Origin: Burkholderia ubonensis
Lineage (GTDB): Bacteria > Pseudomonadota > Gammaproteobacteria > Burkholderiales > Burkholderiaceae
Assembly: GCF_902833085.1 (NCBI RefSeq)
Contig: NZ_CADFEB010000007.1
Span: 457,060-521,059, forward strand
Direction: 5' to 3'
Length of the DNA: 64,000 nucleotides
Position numbers and translations under genes: made by a program. Below the pieces are notes generated by a model. That model saw only the letters and a list, made by a program, of their open reading frames with translations, was not told the origin of the DNA and did no database searches. Position 1 is the stretch's first letter. Each line of letters starts with the position of its first letter. Positions 60,120 through 64,000 of this stretch are shown here, in pieces.

Positions 60120-62027
60120 ATGACCTTCCGAACCCGATCGAAACACGTGCGTAGCGGCGTCAGGGCGGGTGTTACCGCGCTGCTGTGCATCGCGTCCGCC
60201 GGATCGAACGCCGCGCTGCAGCCGAGCGACGAAGCGCCGGTGGCGCGGCGCACCGACATGACCTGCCGGTTCAACCGGGATGCGAGCAAGGACTGCACGA
60301 CGCACGAGAAGCTGACGATCCTGCGCCCGGCCGGGCGCGCGCAGCTGTCCCGGCTCGACTTCGACTTCCTGGACAACGATCGTCTCGAGATCCGCGATGC
60401 CGCGGTGATCCAGCCGGACGGCCGGCGCGTTCCGCTGTCGTCGAAGCAGATCGACACGCGCACCGCGCCTAACCCGGAGGCCGGCTTCCACCGCAAGCGC
60501 CAGACATCGGTCGCGTTTCCCGGCTTGCGGGTCGGCAGCACCATCACGTACACGCTCGTCGAGCACGTCGCCGCTACGCCGCATGCGACGGAATTCCACG
60601 AGCGCGCGGTGTTCGGGCCGATGCCCGTCCGGCTCGACGCGTACCGCGCCGCGTTTTCCGCCGACCGGCCGATCGCGTGGCGCGGCGAGCAGCTCGACGG
60701 ATTCGACGTCGAGACGTCCGGGCAGGACCATCGTCTCGTCGTCACGCTGAAGGCGCCGCGCTATGTCAACCTGATCAACGAGGACGGCACGATGGCGCGC
60801 CGGGTGCCGCGCATCGAGCTGACCAGCAGTCTCGACCGGCAGGCGCACTTCGGCCCGTTCGCGGCCCGCTACAACGCGATTCTCGCCGCGCCGCTGCCCG
60901 CCGGCGCGGCGGGCGCCGTCGCGGCGGGCGCCGTCGCGGCGGCGCGCGGCAAGCCCGAGGCCGAGCGCGTCGCCGCGCTGATGAAGCACATCAGCGCGCA
61001 CTATCGCTACATGGGCGATTGGCGCATGAGCGAGCGCGGCCTCGTGCCGTTCGATCTCGCGCAGATCGAGGCGAACGGCTACGGCGACTGCAAGGATCTC
61101 GCGGTGCTGCTGGCGGCCATGCTCAATGCGAGCGGCATCGACGCGCGGCCCGCGTTCGTGTTCCGCGGCGTCGACGCGGGCCCGCTGCTGGTGCCCGGGC
61201 TCGCCGCGCCGAATCATGCAATCGTGCGCGCGGTGGTCAACGGCGAGACCTGGTGGCTCGACCCGACCAACAACGTCTATCTGCCGGGCGTCATCCCGCC
61301 CGACCTGCAGGAGCGATGGGCGCTGGTCGTCGAGCGCGACGGCGCGGTCGACGAGGACCGCATCGCTGCGCAGGCGCCGCGGGTGATCTTTGACGGCACG
61401 TACCATGCGAGCGTGCGCGACGACGGCAGCGCGCGCGTCGACCTGCGCGTCGACAAGGACGGGAACCTGCTGTGGGCGCTGATGGACGGCGACTATGCGC
61501 AGGGCGCGACGGCCGTCGATCAGCATCTGTGCAACGCATGGTTCAAGGAGCCGGTCGAATGCCGGATCGACCGGCCGGACACGAGCGCCGCCGGGTTCGG
61601 CCGCTACCGGATCAGCGCGCACGGCGTGGACCGGCGCGCGCTCGACCGGACGTCGAGCGGCTACGTGTACAACGGCGGCGCCGGGTGGCGTGACAAGTGG
61701 GAGCGGCTGGTCAACTACCGGCGCAACGGCGACGTCGGCGACCTGTATCTGGGCGACAAGGAGGAAGGCCGGTCCGAGGTGCGGCTCGACGGCGTGCGCG
61801 CGGAGCAGCCGCTTGCAGCCTGCAGCGTGCGTTCGCCGTGGTTCGATCTCGACGTGACGCCCGAGCCGGATGCGCAAGGCATCGCGTATCGCCAGCGTCT
61901 CGTGCAAAAGCAGCGCTGGCTGACCCACGACGAACTGACGAGCGACGCGTTCGGCCGCTTCCTCGACGACGCGCAGCGTTGCACGAACGCGTTGCGGCAG
62001 ACGGTGTCGGTTGCGTCACCGGTTTAG
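60120..62027 (+). CDS. Exported DUF3857/transglutaminase-like protein
   Basis: A 635-residue protein with a probable signal peptide (ending SNAA, about residue 32). An N-terminal DUF3857 beta domain (about 60-230) is followed by a transglutaminase-like fold with an intact papain-type triad: C324 in YGDCKDLAVLL, H366 in PNHAIV and D381 in WWLDPTN. The C-terminal 200 residues are a beta-rich domain. Such proteins are periplasmic or surface peptidases/amidases of unknown substrate. The residues are in place so it is probably active. A direct Ala/Gly repeat (AGAVAAGAVAA) lies before the catalytic domain. The start is not marked by a strong ribosome-binding site. Confidence 0.85.
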   Translation: MTFRTRSKHVRSGVRAGVTALLCIASAGSNAALQPSDEAPVARRTDMTCRFNRDASKDCTTHEKLTILRPAGRAQLSRLDFDFLDNDRLEIRDAAVIQPDGRRVPLSSKQIDTRTAPNPEAGFHRKRQTSVAFPGLRVGSTITYTLVEHVAATPHATEFHERAVFGPMPVRLDAYRAAFSADRPIAWRGEQLDGFDVETSGQDHRLVVTLKAPRYVNLINEDGTMARRVPRIELTSSLDRQAHFGPFAARYNAILAAPLPAGAAGAVAAGAVAAARGKPEAERVAALMKHISAHYRYMGDWRMSERGLVPFDLAQIEANGYGDCKDLAVLLAAMLNASGIDARPAFVFRGVDAGPLLVPGLAAPNHAIVRAVVNGETWWLDPTNNVYLPGVIPPDLQERWALVVERDGAVDEDRIAAQAPRVIFDGTYHASVRDDGSARVDLRVDKDGNLLWALMDGDYAQGATAVDQHLCNAWFKEPVECRIDRPDTSAAGFGRYRISAHGVDRRALDRTSSGYVYNGGAGWRDKWERLVNYRRNGDVGDLYLGDKEEGRSEVRLDGVRAEQPLAACSVRSPWFDLDVTPEPDAQGIAYRQRLVQKQRWLTHDELTSDAFGRFLDDAQRCTNALRQTVSVASPV

Positions 62028-62552
62028 CGCGCTCTTGAAAGGGAATGGTGCAAGTGGTCCCGTAGGTGGTGCGATAGGGATGGCATCGATTTTCTAGCCC
62101 ATCGCTCAGCCCATCAGCAAACGCTGGATGCGATTGGATCGGCTTGAGATCTGGTTTGCCGGCCTCCGTTGCCGCCACTTCTGGCGGAACAAGCCCCGCA
62201 AGTTCTCGGACTTGCGGGGCTTTTCTTTGTCCGGCTTGCTGCATGAGCGAAGTGCGTCGATGCGGAAGTGCAGCCGTGAATCGGCCGTCGCTGGACGTAT
62301 TCAGGATAGCGATATGTATCTCAAAAAACAGGAGCGCGCATCAGTTTGCACTATCCGACGTCGCAGTGATGTCAGGTATTTTTTGAGATGACTATTGGAG
62401 ATACCATTCGGTCGATCATCGGAATAGCGGTATGGGCTGCTCGTATCGCTGAATGTGCTGCTCGGAACTCCGAAAGTAATGGACTGACATCCGCATCAGC
62501 TTGATGTTGGGCCAATTTTTTCAAGATCCTAATCGATACCATAACCGCAACC
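62028..62552. other. 525-base gap before the type VI effector gene
   Basis: No gene is supported. It holds two hairpins near 62169-62221, the second a good terminator, and beyond about 62300 becomes A+T-richer than the neighbourhood. A 38-codon frame (62388-62504) has no ribosome-binding site of note and is not called. Confidence 0.6.
62192..62228 (+). terminator. Rho-independent terminator after the DUF3857 gene
   Basis: An 11-base-pair perfect stem (AGCCCCGCAAG 62192-62202 with CTTGCGGGGCT 62211-62221), eight-base loop and TTTCTTT tail. It is preceded directly by another hairpin (TTGCCGCCA with TGGCGGAA around a short loop, about 62169-62189). It lies 165 bases beyond the DUF3857 stop. Confidence 0.85.
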
Positions 62553-64000
62553 ATGGCGACTACAGCTCGACCGGCATCCTCCCCTACCCAACCTCGCTGT
62601 CCGATTTGCGACAAGATCGGCTTGCCGATTCTGCCGGTTCGTTATGCGGTAGCGCGAACCGACATGGGTCATGCTCCCGCTTTGCCAAAGGGGTTCGGAG
62701 CAGGCGTCGTCGATATCGAGTTGCCGGCCGATTCGGCTCGCTATACGTTGCGCACGTTGCGTGCCGGATATCTATACGTTTTCGACGAGCAGCTCAATCA
62801 TTGGAGCGGATATGTCGTCAACGAGCAGAGCTATCTATGGGAATTCAACATCCGGGAAGCGCCTCCCAAGGTGGATGTGCTCAACTTCAATGCCGCATGC
62901 AGAGCCAAGAACGATCCATATCTTGCCCGCTGCTTTACGGTAGCGGATGCGCGGTACGCGACAAAGGTATGGATCGCCTTTAGCACGGCACCCTGGACTG
63001 CGCAGGTACTCAAAGATCACGGGTCGCGGGCGCATCGAGAGGCGCATATGCAATGTATCGACGTTGCAGCCTGGATCCAGGGGACGAGCCTGCAACACAT
63101 GGGCTCATTCGACACACTGCCACATATCGCTGAATTCGCCGCGGACGCTGCAACGTTACGGAATGAAACACGCGCGTATCTGCAACGCTTCTTGCCCGCG
63201 CCGTACAAGCGACCGGAGACGTTGCTGAAGGGCGATGGCTCCGTCAGGAGCGATGACAAGAGCAAACAGGCGCTTGACCTGATCTCGCCGCTATTTCAGG
63301 AGATACTCAAAGGCGCGGTAGCACTTCCGAAACCGGATGATCTCAACGCAAAGCTGATGACGGCGGCTTGGGCGTTTTCACCCCAGCCGTTGCGCTTTGC
63401 CAAGCCGGAAGCCGGGCCGATGAGCGCCTGGGCCAAGCGTATGGCGCAGCCATACCGTCCCGCAGTCGTCGGAGTGGTCGACCCGGTGGGGATCGCGATG
63501 GAGCTGAACGGTCTCGCCATCCAGCGGGCACTGGAATATACCGAGCAGGCGGACCTCAAATGGGAATTTGAAACGGTCGGCGCAATCAATGCCATTCGCA
63601 AAGCCGTCATCAATGGCGCGATGGTCGAGCGAAGCGAATATCAGCAGAATGCCGCGGCGGTCTTGCGGCCATTCGTGCCGGGTGCGTTGATTCGGCATTC
63701 CGGCAATATCGCTGCGATGAGCCGGAACATCGAACAGGCGGGCATGCTGACGCCCGAGCAAATACTGAAGCTGGAAACCGAAACCTGGCCCAAGTATGTC
63801 AGCTATCTGAATCCGAAGAATTATCAGGATGCGCAAACCCGATTCACGGACGGCCTGAACACGCTTGACAACAACACGATCGGGCCGCTCGATCAAGCCT
63901 ATGTCGCGTGGCTCGAAAGCCGCTTCTTCATCGACCACTTCACGCACAACTTCGATCCGAACGATATCCGCAACGGCGTGATTTATCAGCAGGTGGTTCA
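62553..64000 (+). CDS. VasX-like type VI secretion effector, N-terminal part (cut by window end)
   Basis: An open frame of 482 codons running off the window, starting at ATG 62553. The N-terminus has CPICDK (C16, C19) followed by GLPILPVRYAVA and later LRTLRAGYLYVFDE, which are marks of the VasX N-terminal region found in BTH_I2691-type T6SS effectors. Such proteins are large pore-forming or lipid-targeting toxins delivered into rival bacteria, usually with an immunity gene downstream; that part lies outside. The visible stretch is mostly helical and soluble. Composition is less GC-rich than the neighbours (codons TAT, AAT, CAA, TTG are common), which suggests transfer. No vgrG or adaptor gene is in the window. 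The start lacks a strong ribosome-binding site. Confidence 0.85.
   Translation, partial: MATTARPASSPTQPRCPICDKIGLPILPVRYAVARTDMGHAPALPKGFGAGVVDIELPADSARYTLRTLRAGYLYVFDEQLNHWSGYVVNEQSYLWEFNIREAPPKVDVLNFNAACRAKNDPYLARCFTVADARYATKVWIAFSTAPWTAQVLKDHGSRAHREAHMQCIDVAAWIQGTSLQHMGSFDTLPHIAEFAADAATLRNETRAYLQRFLPAPYKRPETLLKGDGSVRSDDKSKQALDLISPLFQEILKGAVALPKPDDLNAKLMTAAWAFSPQPLRFAKPEAGPMSAWAKRMAQPYRPAVVGVVDPVGIAMELNGLAIQRALEYTEQADLKWEFETVGAINAIRKAVINGAMVERSEYQQNAAAVLRPFVPGALIRHSGNIAAMSRNIEQAGMLTPEQILKLETETWPKYVSYLNPKNYQDAQTRFTDGLNTLDNNTIGPLDQAYVAWLESRFFIDHFTHNFDPNDIRNGVIYQQVV

Noticed and set aside
62388..62504. 38-codon frame upstream of the VasX-like gene
   Set aside because: Too short, no family, no ribosome-binding site; it is more likely chance in the A+T-richer leader.
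1..64000. Other TTCG-N16-TTCG matches inside coding sequence
   Set aside because: TTCG is frequent in this GC-rich codon use, so pairs occur by chance. Only those at gene starts with an ordered -10, or with clear operon context, were kept.
1..64000. CRISPR arrays, tRNA or rRNA genes, insertion sequences, integrases
   Set aside because: No regularly spaced repeats, no cloverleaf-type sequence and no transposase or integrase motifs were recognised.

Overview
The window is GC-rich, densely coded DNA with strong G/C third-position bias. Gene content and order fit a Burkholderia, most likely a Burkholderia cepacia complex member and one of its secondary chromosomes; this is inference from gene content, not a database match. 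No rRNA, tRNA, CRISPR array, insertion sequence or integrase was found.

Layout. (1) 1-5195: end of a heterotetrameric sarcosine oxidase operon (soxB-D-A-G) with a folB-like gene overlapping soxG. (2) 5196-8700: an A+T-rich lone gene with a HEPN-type motif, a cytochrome c protein, a small unknown gene and a lytic transglycosylase. (3) 8849-14296: a four-gene osmoprotectant ABC transporter in yehZYXW order, a D-2-hydroxyacid dehydrogenase and an OsmC-like protein. (4) 14358-38791: a Hrp2-type type III secretion system (T3SS). The minus-strand operon has the order hrpB1-sctI-J-K-L-N-O-T followed by a proline-rich effector or translocator candidate. The plus strand has sctU-V-hpaP-sctQ-R-S-hpaA-like-sctD-hrpD6-like-hrpE-like, then a CesT-type chaperone, a HrpB/HrpX-type AraC regulator, a second HrpB1-like gene, a harpin-like gene, a soluble histidine kinase, an OmpR-type response regulator and a reduced secretin-like gene. 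(5) 38977-49930: a type IVb (R64 thin-pilus-like) cluster with a PilT-type ATPase gene facing away from it. (6) 50047-51858: the full T3SS secretin sctC, so the pilus cluster sits inside the T3SS locus. (7) 51916-56725: arcDABC arginine deiminase operon. (8) 56887-62027: RRM protein, type I glutamine synthetase, a small unknown gene and a DUF3857/transglutaminase-like exported protein. (9) 62553-64000: start of a VasX-like type VI secretion effector cut by the window edge.

How it works together. The sequence shows eight TTCG-N16-TTCG (hrpII/PIP) boxes, two of them in divergent pairs. Six have a YANNNT -10 hexamer 31-32 bases downstream, the spacing known for HrpB/HrpX promoters. They lie before hrpB1, sctU, sctQ, sctD, the harpin-like gene and an unknown 199-residue protein, which makes the last a good candidate for a new T3SS substrate. 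Boxes without a well-placed -10 lie before the HrpB1 paralogue and before sctC. The encoded HrpB/HrpX-type regulator probably acts on these sites, with the kinase/response-regulator pair possibly above it. No such box was found before the pilus genes.
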